The notes beneath the pieces are model-generated. The model was not told where the DNA came from. It saw only the letters and a program-made list of their open reading frames with translations, and did no database searches. From a bacterium (GTDB lineage: Bacteria > Armatimonadota > Zipacnadia > Zipacnadales > UBA11051), in NCBI GenBank assembly GCA_030604405.1, contig JAUVVY010000012.1:38103-102102 (forward strand): 64,000 bases of DNA, written 5' to 3'. This document shows, piece after piece, positions 15,425 through 23,481 of the stretch (position 1 is its first letter; each line of letters begins with the position of its first letter). The position numbers and the translations under genes are program-made.

Positions 15425-17761
15425 TCAGATGTTGCCAGGTACGAAGCGCACAATCTCCCGCTGCCCGCCGGGTCCGGTGACTGTGAATCGCACACAATCG
15501 CTGCCTTCGGGCAAACCTACAGTACTGTCGCGCACTTGTGCCGGTGTACCGTTGACCGCAAGTTTCGCGCCGGGTTCGAGATATACCTTCGCCATGAACC
15601 CATCGGCTGCGGGCACTATGTATATGAGGGCGGCAGGCCCGTCGGCAGCACTGCCGATTTCCTTAATGATGCTTTCGCGGACATCCTCAATCAGCTCGGC
15701 GTCGGGGTTGAACTGCAACTCGGTATTGCCCCAGACCACCGGCGCCAGTATCGAGGCGAGTACAATAGCGGAGTCGTAGGTTTCCCCGATGCCGAGTGCA
15801 TCGGCCTGCTGCTTGAGGGTATCGGCCAACATCCGTATCAGACCCCAGTCCTCGACTCCATCGCGCATCGCCTCCCAGCGCAATGACGGCCATACTTGCG
15901 TGATGTCGTCGGGATCAGGATAAAGAAGGTTGCCCGAGCCGGGTCGTGTGCCCGCCCGATCTGGACTTGCGGGAATGTCCCAGGGGTCGCCACGGCCATA
16001 CACTAGCACCGACCACCAGCCGGTATGCTCAAGCCCGTACATGGCAAGTGTCCAGCCCCACAGGCGCATATAGGCAGTGGGGTTGTCGAGGGCATAGCGG
16101 TTATTGCCATAAGCGCCGACTTCTTCGCCGAGTGCTTGACGCTCCCTTATGGTACTCAGCAGAGACGGCTTCATGACGCTCTGGCGCAGATTAACACACC
16201 AGATGTCCACAAGCCCGTAGAGTTCGGGGCAGGGAGTGGCCCCGCCGGCCACCGCCTGTTTCAGCTCAGGCGCACCGGCCTTGGCAAGCTCCAGAAGCTG
16301 TTTGTAGCTGGCGATCTCCTTGAGATTCGGCTCATCCCACAGGTACATGAAGGCTTTGTCCAGCCAGCCCTTTTCGCGCAAGTGAGCGGCCATTTTCTCG
16401 CAGTACTTCGGGAAAACAGCATTGAACTGCGGGCTCAGCGGCTCCAGTCCCAGCCACTCGTTCAGGCGCGTCCCAGGGCCTCCCGCTTGACGCACGCGCC
16501 TGCGCAGCCCTAGCGGCGGGATAGAGATCTTGCCCGCGCCCTGGCTCAATGCGCTCGCCATCGCCTGGTCAAAAGCGGCGAAATCTATAACGACGTCATC
16601 GCCCTGCTGGCGGACCCACTCCACATCGGCCAGTGCCCTTACCAAGGCCCAGTCTTCGTAGCATCCGTGGCTATAGACTTCAGCAGAGAGCGCCGACTGG
16701 AGCTGTTCCAGTTGCTCCCCTGCAAGATTGCGGGGCAGACGGACATGTGCCATGGACGGCAGCAACCGATCACGACCCAGGACGATGTCGGCGACATTCA
16801 GCGCCAGCGGCACCTCAACACCGATACCGTCAAGATGGATAGTGCCAGTGTATTGGCCGGCGGGCAGGTCTTCCGATATGTGCACGCGGATCAAAAATGC
16901 GCTGTTGTTGGCGGGTGTGAGACTGAGCGTGCCATCCGCCTCCAGCGGATCGGGATTGGGCCCGGCGACGGCGTAAGGGCTGGTCAATGCTGCCGGCGGC
17001 AAGTCAATGTCGCGCACCGCAAAAACGGCAATGTCGTCGACCGCAATGACTCCCGGGCCATCCAACCCATTGAGTGATGCGCTCACCTCGGCGGCTTGCT
17101 TGCCCCGCAACACAAGCTGCAAGCTGGCGTACTCGCCTCTGACCGCTGTGACCACAACGCTGTCGGCCTGCGGGGCGTCGGCTGGACGGCTCTCGGCATA
17201 GATACGGGCGGCGGGGGAGACCTGATAGACCGCAGCAGCAGAGCCGTCATAGACCAGCGCGCGCGGGCGGAACTCCGCCGGCGGCAAGAAGGCGTCCGGG
17301 GCCTCGATGATTTGCAGGTCGTCCACCAGAGCGCCGCCCGGCCCATTGACAATGCACAGCAGACCGATCCGGTCCTCGCCGTCCAGTGTGGCGAAGTGAA
17401 CCTGGCCGCTTTGCCAGTCGGTATCGCCGGCGAAATTAGTGGATTCGAAGCTGACCGCCCGCTCGCCGCACCGCACAGCCCATTGCAGGCGCCCGTCGAG
17501 CTTGACGCCGCGGACCTTGTAGCTGAAACGGTAGCTGGTGCCCGGCTGCACGGGTATCGGATCAGCCAGCCAGCGACCGCGCTCGCGCTCGGCAGCGGTG
17601 ATGCTTAGAACCTTGCCCTGCACGGCGTCCGCGACCACCTCACCGCCACGCCATCTGACAGCGCTCTGGCCCTCGAAGTCCTCCTGATACACCGCATCAG
17701 CGCCGGTCGCTACCACTGGCAGCAACAGCAGCAATAAGCACAAGTACCTGCGGGTGAACAT
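15425..17761 (-). CDS. Secreted DUF4091-type glycoside-hydrolase-like protein
   Basis: From the ATG at 17761 (GGAGGGAG 6 bases upstream) the protein has 778 residues and a clear signal peptide (LCLLLLLLPVVATGADA). An N-terminal jelly-roll carbohydrate-binding-like domain (about 20-160) is followed by a linker. A TIM-barrel region (about 330-650) contains AFMYLWDEPNLKEIASY; the DEP acidic motif is typical of these glycosidases. The DUF4091 signature is RWEAMRDGVEDWGLIRML. It is presumably a periplasmic or secreted glycan-degrading enzyme. It lies 48 bases upstream of the sialidase gene in the same direction. Confidence 0.86.
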   Translation of the reverse strand: MFTRRYLCLLLLLLPVVATGADAVYQEDFEGQSAVRWRGGEVVADAVQGKVLSITAAERERGRWLADPIPVQPGTSYRFSYKVRGVKLDGRLQWAVRCGERAVSFESTNFAGDTDWQSGQVHFATLDGEDRIGLLCIVNGPGGALVDDLQIIEAPDAFLPPAEFRPRALVYDGSAAAVYQVSPAARIYAESRPADAPQADSVVVTAVRGEYASLQLVLRGKQAAEVSASLNGLDGPGVIAVDDIAVFAVRDIDLPPAALTSPYAVAGPNPDPLEADGTLSLTPANNSAFLIRVHISEDLPAGQYTGTIHLDGIGVEVPLALNVADIVLGRDRLLPSMAHVRLPRNLAGEQLEQLQSALSAEVYSHGCYEDWALVRALADVEWVRQQGDDVVIDFAAFDQAMASALSQGAGKISIPPLGLRRRVRQAGGPGTRLNEWLGLEPLSPQFNAVFPKYCEKMAAHLREKGWLDKAFMYLWDEPNLKEIASYKQLLELAKAGAPELKQAVAGGATPCPELYGLVDIWCVNLRQSVMKPSLLSTIRERQALGEEVGAYGNNRYALDNPTAYMRLWGWTLAMYGLEHTGWWSVLVYGRGDPWDIPASPDRAGTRPGSGNLLYPDPDDITQVWPSLRWEAMRDGVEDWGLIRMLADTLKQQADALGIGETYDSAIVLASILAPVVWGNTELQFNPDAELIEDVRESIIKEIGSAADGPAALIYIVPAADGFMAKVYLEPGAKLAVNGTPAQVRDSTVGLPEGSDCVRFTVTGPGGQREIVRFVPGNI

Positions 17762-17880
17762 GCCAACTCCCTCCAAGTTCCCAGAGTCCTGTGCAATTAT
17801 GCACAATGACGAATCGGCAATGGCGATATTTCGTAGTATTGCCGTGAAATCCTGGCCTCACTCCGGCAATCAACTAGCCT

Positions 17881-17995
17881 GAATAATTCACAAAACGCGT
17901 GGCTCGGCCTGACCTGTGCTAAGCGCAGGTCAGGTGAGAACGCGACTTATCGCGTTCTCAGCTTCCAGCCCGAGGTCCTTGGCTGTGTGTTGCCA
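17881..17995. repeat. Structured intergenic repeat, copy A (two-stem family)
   Basis: After an ACGCGTGG lead come two stems. Stem 1 is 12 bp (17908-17919 with 17923-17934, TAA loop, one T-G pair). Stem 2 is GAGAACGCG (17936-17944) with CGCGTTCTC (17951-17959). The conserved tail AGCTTCCAGCCCG follows. Other copies (32611, 61830, 53945) keep the lead and tail but have different stem sequences that remain complementary. Confidence 0.85.
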
Positions 17996-18074
17996 TGTGC
18001 AGGCGCAGACAAAGCCACCCTCTCAAGACGCGTGGGCACCCAGGCCTTTGGCGTAGGTCAGGCTTTCGGGTCCT

Positions 18075-18122
18075 ATCCCCCTTTGATTCCCCCTTCCCTG
18101 GTAGGGAAGGGGGCGGGGGTTA
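18075..18122. repeat. CCCCCTTCCCT hairpin repeat
   Basis: CCCCCTTCCCT (18089-18099) pairs perfectly with 18103-18113 around a 3-base loop. The flanks CCTATCCCCC and GGGGGTTAGG are shared with the copy at 23419, which matches best in inverted orientation. It lies downstream of the acetyltransferase gene and may end its transcript. Another AAGACGCGTGG half-unit precedes it near 18027. Confidence 0.8.
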
Positions 18123-18164
18123 GGCAATGCACGCGCCGATTCAGTCGCCGCCTGCAGCCTCCGC

Positions 18165-18959
18165 CTAGAGCAAGGTTTTTTTTGACTCCGCCGTCAGCAG
18201 AAACCCGATGTCCTTTTTCATATACGCCACGGCGATGTCGAAGAGGTCCCTTATGCGGATGTTGATTACCTCCGCCTCGCCGATCTTAGTGGTATTCAGC
18301 ACGCCGTGGCCGGCATAGATGTCCTTCATCTTGGCAAAATCGTTGCGATAGCCGCTATCCGGCAGACTGAGGTATTCCACCGATTGCGAGGGTATTTCAG
18401 TTCCGTCCGCGAGAATGACCGTCGAACCCTTGAAGTCGCGATGGCGGCGGTAGGGCACCTGCATATACTCCTCGACCGCGTGCAGCCCCGTACATGAGCC
18501 GAACGTAGCGCCCAGAAACAAGTACCAGGCATTCAGCTTGTAGAGCTGGTGAAAGGTGCTGCCCTTGCCGAAGCTGCGTATGCCCTCGCCCATCACATCA
18601 TCGCGGTGCGGGCCGATGGCCGCCACCGAATGGCAGATGTGGGTGCTTCTTTTGGCTTCAGGGCGCTTGCGGAAGGTCTCCGGGATGATGCCGACCTCGT
18701 CCTTGACCGGGGTATTTGCCAGATCCAGGACCACCTTCTCCGCAGCATGGAAAGGCCCCCAGGTGAAGGTCGGCACAACGACGGTGCCGGTCGGGCCGAC
18801 TGTTTCCAGCAGCGCATCAATGACCGTATCCGCCCCGCCTTCGACATACCCGAAGGCGCTGAGCGACGAATGTACGAGCACAACATCGCCCTGCTGCAGG
18901 CCAACCTGGGTCAGGCCCTTGTCTATGTCTTGTTTGGTTACGCGGCCCTTTTGCTGCAT
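18165..18959 (-). CDS. AAC(3)/YokD-family aminoglycoside N-acetyltransferase-like protein
   Basis: The 264-residue protein starts at an ATG (MQQKGRVTKQDIDKGL), with GAAGGTG 8 bases upstream. Family motifs are VVLVHSSLSAFGYVEGGA, GTVVVPTFTWGPFH, and IRSFGKGSTFHQLYKLNAW in the acetyl-CoA/substrate region. The family moves acetyl from acetyl-CoA to amines. Environmental members often have no known antibiotic substrate, so resistance should not be assumed. Compared with resistance enzymes it has a divergent centre (CHSVAAIGPHRDD). It stands alone, with repeats on its downstream side. Confidence 0.88.
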   Translation of the reverse strand: MQQKGRVTKQDIDKGLTQVGLQQGDVVLVHSSLSAFGYVEGGADTVIDALLETVGPTGTVVVPTFTWGPFHAAEKVVLDLANTPVKDEVGIIPETFRKRPEAKRSTHICHSVAAIGPHRDDVMGEGIRSFGKGSTFHQLYKLNAWYLFLGATFGSCTGLHAVEEYMQVPYRRHRDFKGSTVILADGTEIPSQSVEYLSLPDSGYRNDFAKMKDIYAGHGVLNTTKIGEAEVINIRIRDLFDIAVAYMKKDIGFLLTAESKKTLL

Positions 18960-19083
18960 GGTCAATTCACCTTCGGCTTGCGCGGTCTTTTCTCATCATA
19001 AGCCGCGCCCGTTCAACCGTCAACTCTTTCGGACGCGGCCCGGCTTTCCTGCCATCCGAGTGGAATGCAGCAGCAGCTTCCCC

Positions 19084-19112
19084 TTGTTTGCAGACAGGGG
19101 CTGCGGTATAAT
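19084..19112 (+). promoter_or_regulatory. Probable promoter of the MntA-HepT operon
   Basis: TATAAT (19107-19112) is an exact -10 box. TTGTTT (19084-19089), 17 bases upstream, is a weaker -35 box. The leader to the ATG at 19219 would be about 100 bases long. That leader is GC-rich and contains no obvious ORF. Confidence 0.55.
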
Positions 19113-19218
19113 CGAAAGCGACGCCGCCAGAGCCCGCAAGAGCTGGGCCGACGGATGTCGCAAGCGCCCTTGACGGGGCGCAGCCGGCGCAATAGCAACC
19201 GCACAGGAGAATACCAGG

Positions 19219-19509
19219 ATGGCGAGTGACGCAATTCTACAAGCGAGGCGGGATGAGATACTGCGGATTGCCACGAAGCATGGGGCACGCAACGTCCGTG
19301 TCTTCGGTTCCGTGGCACGCGGCGAGGCCGACGAGGACAGCGACGTGGACATCCTGGTGGATCTCGACCCGGGGCGCAGCTTGCTGGACCTTGCGGCCTT
19401 GATGCTCGAACTGCAGGAGTTGATCGGCAGACCGGTTGATGTGGGCACCGCCGCTGGACTCAAGGAGCGTTACCGAGAGCGGATTCTGGCGGAAGCGGTT
19501 CCTCTATGA
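19219..19509 (+). CDS. mntA: MntA-type nucleotidyltransferase antitoxin
   Basis: The 96-residue protein is a minimal nucleotidyltransferase. [20 protein letters not shown] at about residues 31-50 carries the GSxxxG and SDxD motifs, and a third carboxylate appears in RPVDVG. MntA antitoxins add AMP to a tyrosine of the HepT RNase and thereby silence it (type VII system). All catalytic positions seem intact. The start has CAGGAGAATACCAGG before it. Its stop overlaps the hepT start (ATGA), so the two proteins are made together. Confidence 0.92.
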   Translation: MASDAILQARRDEILRIATKHGARNVRVFGSVARGEADEDSDVDILVDLDPGRSLLDLAALMLELQELIGRPVDVGTAAGLKERYRERILAEAVPL

Positions 19510-19850
19510 GACGGATTGAAAACCGACTTGAGGACATCCTGGAAGCGATCCAGAGAATCGAAGAAGCAGCGGCGCGAGGATATGAGGTCTTCGTTTCTGA
19601 TCCCTATGTGCAGGTCTGGATGCTTTACCATATACAACTCATCGGAGAGGCAGTGCGCAGCGTTTCTGACGAGTTGAAGAGCCTTCGGCCTGATGTTCCC
19701 TGGCCCGAGATCGTCGCCATGCGCAACATCCTCGTGCATCACTACTTCGGGGTCGAACTCGACGACGTCTGGGCGGTCGTCGAGAGGGATATTCCGGATC
19801 TGAAGGCCGCAGTGCAAGCTATGTTGGCCGACCTGGAACCGGAAACGTGA
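19506..19850 (+). CDS. hepT: HepT-like (DUF86) RNase toxin
   Basis: The 114-residue all-alpha protein carries the HEPN RNase motif as [18 protein letters not shown] near residue 78. Arg, His and the adjacent Tyr (RNxxxHxY) are all present; the tyrosine is the usual target of AMP addition by MntA. N-terminal helices ([13 protein letters not shown]) and the length match HepT. The start overlaps the mntA stop. It converges on the lipoprotein gene across 292 bases that hold gene relics. Confidence 0.92.
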   Translation: MRRIENRLEDILEAIQRIEEAAARGYEVFVSDPYVQVWMLYHIQLIGEAVRSVSDELKSLRPDVPWPEIVAMRNILVHHYFGVELDDVWAVVERDIPDLKAAVQAMLADLEPET

Positions 19851-19875
19851 CGGCCTACTTCTTGGGAAGTCAGTC

Positions 19876-20028
19876 TTACTCGCAGCAAGTCACCGACCCT
19901 CCCGCGCTGTTCACATAAGTTGCAGTCCCCACTGTCCACGCCTCGCCCCGACGAGTTCGCAGGAACCGGTAGTAGCCTGCTGTAGTTGCCCCGTTAGCGT
20001 GTGGCCCAAAGCCTGCCGCGCAATCCGT
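19876..20028 (-). pseudogene. Possible C-terminal relic of an unidentified protein
   Basis: A 50-codon frame, open between two stops, reads protein-like without any start codon or ribosome site: GPHANGATTAGYYRFLRT then RRGEAWTVGTATYVN and a TAA. The composition resembles the end of an extracellular beta-rich domain. I do not recognise the family. It may be the 3' end of a gene whose body was lost, like the sialidase and ThuA relics nearby. It could also be chance. Confidence 0.3.
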
Positions 20029-20081
20029 TCATTTTTTGTGTTACACCGTTTGCGATTTCCCGCTTTGGCGGCAAGTGCGCA

Positions 20082-20144
20082 TCAGCGCCTCGCCCAGAGC
20101 ATTCCGCGTTGGACGATGGTGCGGGTTCCCAGTTTGAAGTCTTC
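20082..20144 (-). pseudogene. Relic of a ThuA-family gene 3' end (first copy)
   Basis: Read leftward it gives EDFKLGTRTIVQRGMLWARR and a stop. The intact ThuA gene at 22622 ends [20 protein letters not shown]. The fragment overlaps the last base pairs of the lipoprotein gene, whose stop is at 20143. Only about 20 codons remain. Confidence 0.8.
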
Positions 20145-21480
20145 ACGGCGCCCGTGCGGGCACCGTCCATTCGCGCATGTCGTTATCGTCCAGTGCCCAG
20201 AGCAGCCACTTGACGACCAGCTTAGGCTGGCCGACTACATCGTCCGCTATGAAAACAGCAACCTCGCGCCTCTCCGAGCTCATCGCTATCCCGCCGGAGG
20301 CCAATGGCTCTCCGTCCTGGTACAAGACGTGCTCAGCCCTGTAGTCAAGGAAGGCCCCGCCCGGCGGGGGGAGACGGTAGGCGACGCAGTCCACTCGCGC
20401 GCTCTCTCCTGGCTCAGGACCACCGTACAACACCGCGACAGTGTTTCTGTCGTCACTGCTCGCCACCGCCCGCATGTTCCATCCATATACCATGAGCCTC
20501 GCGGATGGACCCCCATGGCTGGCGTCGGGCTGGCGCAGACCGACGTCCAGTGGCACTAGGCGATGCGCGGGACTGACGACGTGGAAACTGCTACCGTCCG
20601 GCCCCGGAGGCATAGCATGCCGGTAGCCCGTGTCGGCAGCGCACCAGAGAGTTGAGCCTGTGGCGTCAACGAAGAAGAAGTCTCCCTGGAACAAGCCGCC
20701 CGCATCGGTCTCCAACTGCCAGCCTGCCCTGCGCACACCGTCCGCCGGCCAGTCGTGCCACTTCCATTCCTGCTGCCCAGGCGTCACGCTGGCGTATTGC
20801 CAACACTCTCTGTCCACGTCATACGCGGCAAAGGATCCATGGTCTGACGAGACCAGCACTACTCTCGGGTCGGCGCCGCAAATGTGAGGTTGCGAAGCCA
20901 CGTCTGCCACAAATCCGGCGGGGAGCCCAACGCTAAGCAAACGGTCAGTCTCTGGCCACCATAGCTTGAGAGTCTGCCCCTCGCCCGATTCGAGAAGCAG
21001 CACCACCAGGTCCAGTTGACGATTGTACGACAACCTGCCGCCCGGTTGGCTGGGGAACACGGGCGACTGACCGAATATGTTTCCGTTGAGGCCTAGTTCC
21101 ACTATGCCCGCGTTCTCGGCATCCCCTTGCGTCACATAGACGCCATCAGCGCTGGCATTCCACGCCGCGGAAGCGGAACTGCAGCGACCGATGATTCGTG
21201 GCTGTCCCTCTGCCACGCTGAATGGAAAGACCATCACCTCGTATGGCGACCCACTCCCATCGCCCGTCTCCGCAGGACTCCAAACGACGATCAGTCGATT
21301 GACGCTCGGGTCGAAAGACACGTGTTGAGGCAAGCCTTGGTTCGCCGCGACCCGTGACCTGGTCGGCGCTCGGGATAGTCCCGCTGCTGCGCCGCCCTCC
21401 TGTCGTTCGCACGAACAGCCTAATATCATCGAGGCGATACAAAGCAAGGTCGATCCAATGCGCAGGACTGTGGTGCGCAT
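20143..21480 (-). CDS. Predicted lipoprotein of unknown function, probable beta-propeller
   Basis: From the ATG at 21480 (GGGGGAG 5 bases upstream) the protein has 445 residues. A lipoprotein signal ends in ILGC at about residue 21. The rest is beta-rich, with repeated FDP, YDVDRECW and SSDHGSFAAYD strands that suggest a TolB- or YncE-like propeller. No family could be assigned. The gene is bracketed on both sides by 3'-end relics of ThuA-like genes, in the same orientation as the intact ThuA gene at 22622, which points to insertion or deletion by recombination. Confidence 0.72.
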   Translation of the reverse strand: MRTTVLRIGSTLLCIASMILGCSCERQEGGAAAGLSRAPTRSRVAANQGLPQHVSFDPSVNRLIVVWSPAETGDGSGSPYEVMVFPFSVAEGQPRIIGRCSSASAAWNASADGVYVTQGDAENAGIVELGLNGNIFGQSPVFPSQPGGRLSYNRQLDLVVLLLESGEGQTLKLWWPETDRLLSVGLPAGFVADVASQPHICGADPRVVLVSSDHGSFAAYDVDRECWQYASVTPGQQEWKWHDWPADGVRRAGWQLETDAGGLFQGDFFFVDATGSTLWCAADTGYRHAMPPGPDGSSFHVVSPAHRLVPLDVGLRQPDASHGGPSARLMVYGWNMRAVASSDDRNTVAVLYGGPEPGESARVDCVAYRLPPPGGAFLDYRAEHVLYQDGEPLASGGIAMSSERREVAVFIADDVVGQPKLVVKWLLWALDDNDMREWTVPARAP

Positions 21481-21662
21481 TGTCACTCCCCCTTCCGTCG
21501 TCGCCTGCTCCCGGTTCCTTGCCAAGTCGCGAGAGCGGTCGCACTGCTGTACACAATGACCGCGCTTAACGTCCAGAAAGCCCCCTTCCCCCGCCCGCAC
21601 GATCCGTACCATCTAACCTTCCCATTCTGGCCTCACTGCGCTCGCGTGCTTGCTGGCAGGTA

Positions 21663-21698
21663 CTAGCGGCTCGCCCAGAGCATGCCTCGCTCGACTTC
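21663..21698 (-). pseudogene. Relic of a ThuA-family gene 3' end (second copy)
   Basis: Read leftward it gives [11 protein letters not shown] and a TAG stop, the same end as the intact ThuA gene at 22622 ([12 protein letters not shown]). Similarity is lost upstream of this point. It lies about 180 bases before the lipoprotein start. The rest of the 21481-21862 stretch holds no recognisable gene. Confidence 0.7.
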
Positions 21699-21862
21699 CC
21701 GCCCATTTCTCCCAGAAAGAAGTGTTTCCCTTCTCCTGGCAAAGACAAGCCAATCATGATCTGTGCTGTATTGCCAAGGTATCATAGCGTACGAGTAGGC
21801 CAAGTGCAATGCCCGTTTATGGGGCAACGAGTACGCAAGACCCTTGCAGGCGGGCTTTTATG

Positions 21863-21891
21863 TTGACTGAAGGGGCAATATGGGGTAAAAT
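21863..21891 (+). promoter_or_regulatory. Probable sigma-70 promoter of the excisionase-fold/RelE pair
   Basis: TTGACT (21863-21868) and TAAAAT (21886-21891) are 17 bases apart, each one base from consensus. Transcription would start near 21898. This excludes ATG codons further upstream and supports the start at 21935. Confidence 0.7.
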
Positions 21892-21934
21892 CAGCATGAT
21901 ATCAGACAGAACAGGACGAAAGCGGTGTTTTACC

Positions 21935-22216
21935 ATGCAAGAGGTGATGACCTCTCAGCAAGCAGCAGACTTCCTCCAGACCAGCCGCGATACCCTGATT
22001 CGCAAGGCCCGCGCCGGGCAAGTGCCGGCGGCCAAGTTCGGGCGCGAATGGCGCTTCCGCAAAGCTGACCTGGACGCCTGGCTGGCAGCAGGAGGGGACC
22101 TCGGCGAAGCCCTGGTCAACGAGGGCATGGACCTGGAGCTTGCCGAAAGAAAGGCAGACCCGGCTAACGAGGCGACCCGCCCGCTTGAGGAAGTGCTCGA
22201 GGAGCAGGGCCTTTGA
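21935..22216 (+). CDS. Excisionase/MerR-fold DNA-binding antitoxin candidate
   Basis: The 93-residue protein begins MQEVMTSQQAADFLQTSRDT. Residues 5-55 are a typical excisionase-type winged helix (SQQAADFLQTSRDTLIRKA and PAAKFGREWRFRKADLDAWL). The C-terminal 40 residues are strongly acidic (LEEVLEEQGL at the end), fitting a toxin-binding tail. Its stop overlaps the RelE start. The fold is less common for RelE partners than the ribbon-helix-helix or Xre types. The only purine-rich site, AGGACG, lies about 18 bases upstream, so the start is not certain. Confidence 0.8.
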   Translation: MQEVMTSQQAADFLQTSRDTLIRKARAGQVPAAKFGREWRFRKADLDAWLAAGGDLGEALVNEGMDLELAERKADPANEATRPLEEVLEEQGL

Positions 22217-22491
22217 GCTATCAAGTTCGCATGACTCCGGCAGCGGAGAAGGACCTCAAGGGGCTTCCCAAAGCGGTGCAGGTTCAGGTTGCGAAGCAGC
22301 TCCGGAGGTTGGCGGAAGACCCCCGTCCGTCGGGAGCGGCCCCCGTCAAGAACCGGCCACAGGGACACTACCGTGTGCGGGCAGGTGACTACCGCGTGGG
22401 CTACGAGGTAAATGACAAGCAGCACACCGTGACGGTCTGGCAGATAGGTGACCGCAAGCGCTTCTACGACAGGGCCAAGCGCCGGCGATAG
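22213..22491 (+). CDS. RelE/ParE-family toxin
   Basis: The 92-residue protein starts at a TTG overlapping the previous stop, with GGAGCAGG just upstream. It has the RelE pattern: MSYQVRMTPAAEKDLKGLP, then helices with KQLRRLAEDPRPSG. The core is HYRVRAGDYRVGYEVNDK, with the conserved Arg-x-G-x-Tyr-Arg, ending VTVWQIGDRKRFYDRAK. RelE proteins cut mRNA in the ribosomal A site. The catalytic-type residues (Arg, Lys, Tyr) are present. The TTG start and overlap suggest it is made in smaller amounts than its partner. Confidence 0.92.
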   Translation: MSYQVRMTPAAEKDLKGLPKAVQVQVAKQLRRLAEDPRPSGAAPVKNRPQGHYRVRAGDYRVGYEVNDKQHTVTVWQIGDRKRFYDRAKRRR

Positions 22492-22621
22492 TGGCATCCC
22501 CAAGTAAAAGTAGGGAGGCCGACTGGGACGACCAGAGCGCCGCCCATTGTCTTCCCACCGGCACGAAGCACGGGCAAAGACACCGCATCGAGAACCTGAA
22601 GCCGTAAGCGGCCTCTGCGAT

Positions 22622-23266
22622 CTACCGACTCGCCCACAGCATCCCGCGCTCGACGATGGTGCGGACCTCCGGGACATCGAAGTCGGCGGCCACGTGGCCG
22701 ACTGAGCTGTAAAACACCCGGCCCGCGCCGTACCTCTTCTTCCACACTACCGGCATCACGCAGCCGTCTATCCATGCGGCGTGCTCGCCGGTGAAAGTAG
22801 TGGTAGCCAGGACCTCGTTGGCCGGGTCCACGTGCAGGTAGTACTGCTCGGAGTGCATCTTGAAATCGGACAGGCCGGCGACAATCGGGTCATCGGGTTT
22901 GATGATGTTGACCTCATAGTCAATGACGCCGCCCGGGTGAGACACCCACTGGCCGCCGCTCATGAACTGGTAGCCGGTGCTGTCGTGGAACGAATCGCAC
23001 ATGCCGCCGTGCCAGCCGGCCATGCCGACACCGCCGCTGACGGCAGCCATCAGACCGTCGGCCTGCTCACGGGTAATATCGCCCATGGTCCAGCACTGCA
23101 CGATCAGGCTCAGCGAGTTGAGGTAGTCGGTTTCGAGATAGACATCCAGCGTGTTTTCCATCCGCACCTCGTAGCCCTCGGCATTGAGAAATGGCGCGAA
23201 AACGTCCACACACTGTTTCGGCTCGTGGCCTTCCCATCCGCCCCAGACGATTAGTGCTTTCTTCAT
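22622..23266 (-). CDS. ThuA-domain protein (trehalose-utilisation-like, class I GATase fold)
   Basis: The 214-residue protein begins [20 protein letters not shown] and has the ThuA signature [15 protein letters not shown] near residue 80. It also carries [20 protein letters not shown] and ends [12 protein letters not shown]. The fold resembles glutamine amidotransferases but lacks the full Cys-His-Glu triad. ThuA proteins take part in conversion of disaccharides such as trehalose to keto forms, together with Gfo/Idh dehydrogenases, of which two lie in this window. It is cytoplasmic, with no signal peptide. Confidence 0.9.
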   Translation of the reverse strand: MKKALIVWGGWEGHEPKQCVDVFAPFLNAEGYEVRMENTLDVYLETDYLNSLSLIVQCWTMGDITREQADGLMAAVSGGVGMAGWHGGMCDSFHDSTGYQFMSGGQWVSHPGGVIDYEVNIIKPDDPIVAGLSDFKMHSEQYYLHVDPANEVLATTTFTGEHAAWIDGCVMPVVWKKRYGAGRVFYSSVGHVAADFDVPEVRTIVERGMLWASR

Positions 23267-23418
23267 TGTTTGGCCTCCTGATGTGGCATTGCGGGTGATT
23301 TGCTAAGATTGGGCTAAAACAGTAGTTACACAGATTTTGGGCAACTCAAGTTGTAGGCTGATGGTGTGGCGTCGTCAGCCGTAATGGAGGGGCCCCTCCG
23401 AAAAGCAACGGCACTCCT

Positions 23419-23468
23419 ATCCCCCTAGCCCCCTTCCCTGACAGGGAAGGGGGAATCAGGGGGTTAGG
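23419..23468. repeat. CCCCCTTCCCTG hairpin repeat
   Basis: CCCCCTTCCCTG (23429-23440) pairs perfectly with 23442-23453, with longer G/C-run flanks. It is the inverted counterpart of the element at 18075. It lies directly downstream of the 1418-residue gene and could terminate its mRNA. Just left of it, near 23390, GGAGGGGCCCCTCC forms another short palindrome. Confidence 0.8.
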
Positions 23469-23481
23469 TTGATGTCCCTCG

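Noticed and set aside
18165..18959. Acquired aminoglycoside resistance gene
   Set aside because: The AAC(3) fold is clear, but the centre is divergent and there is no integron, transposon or resistance context.
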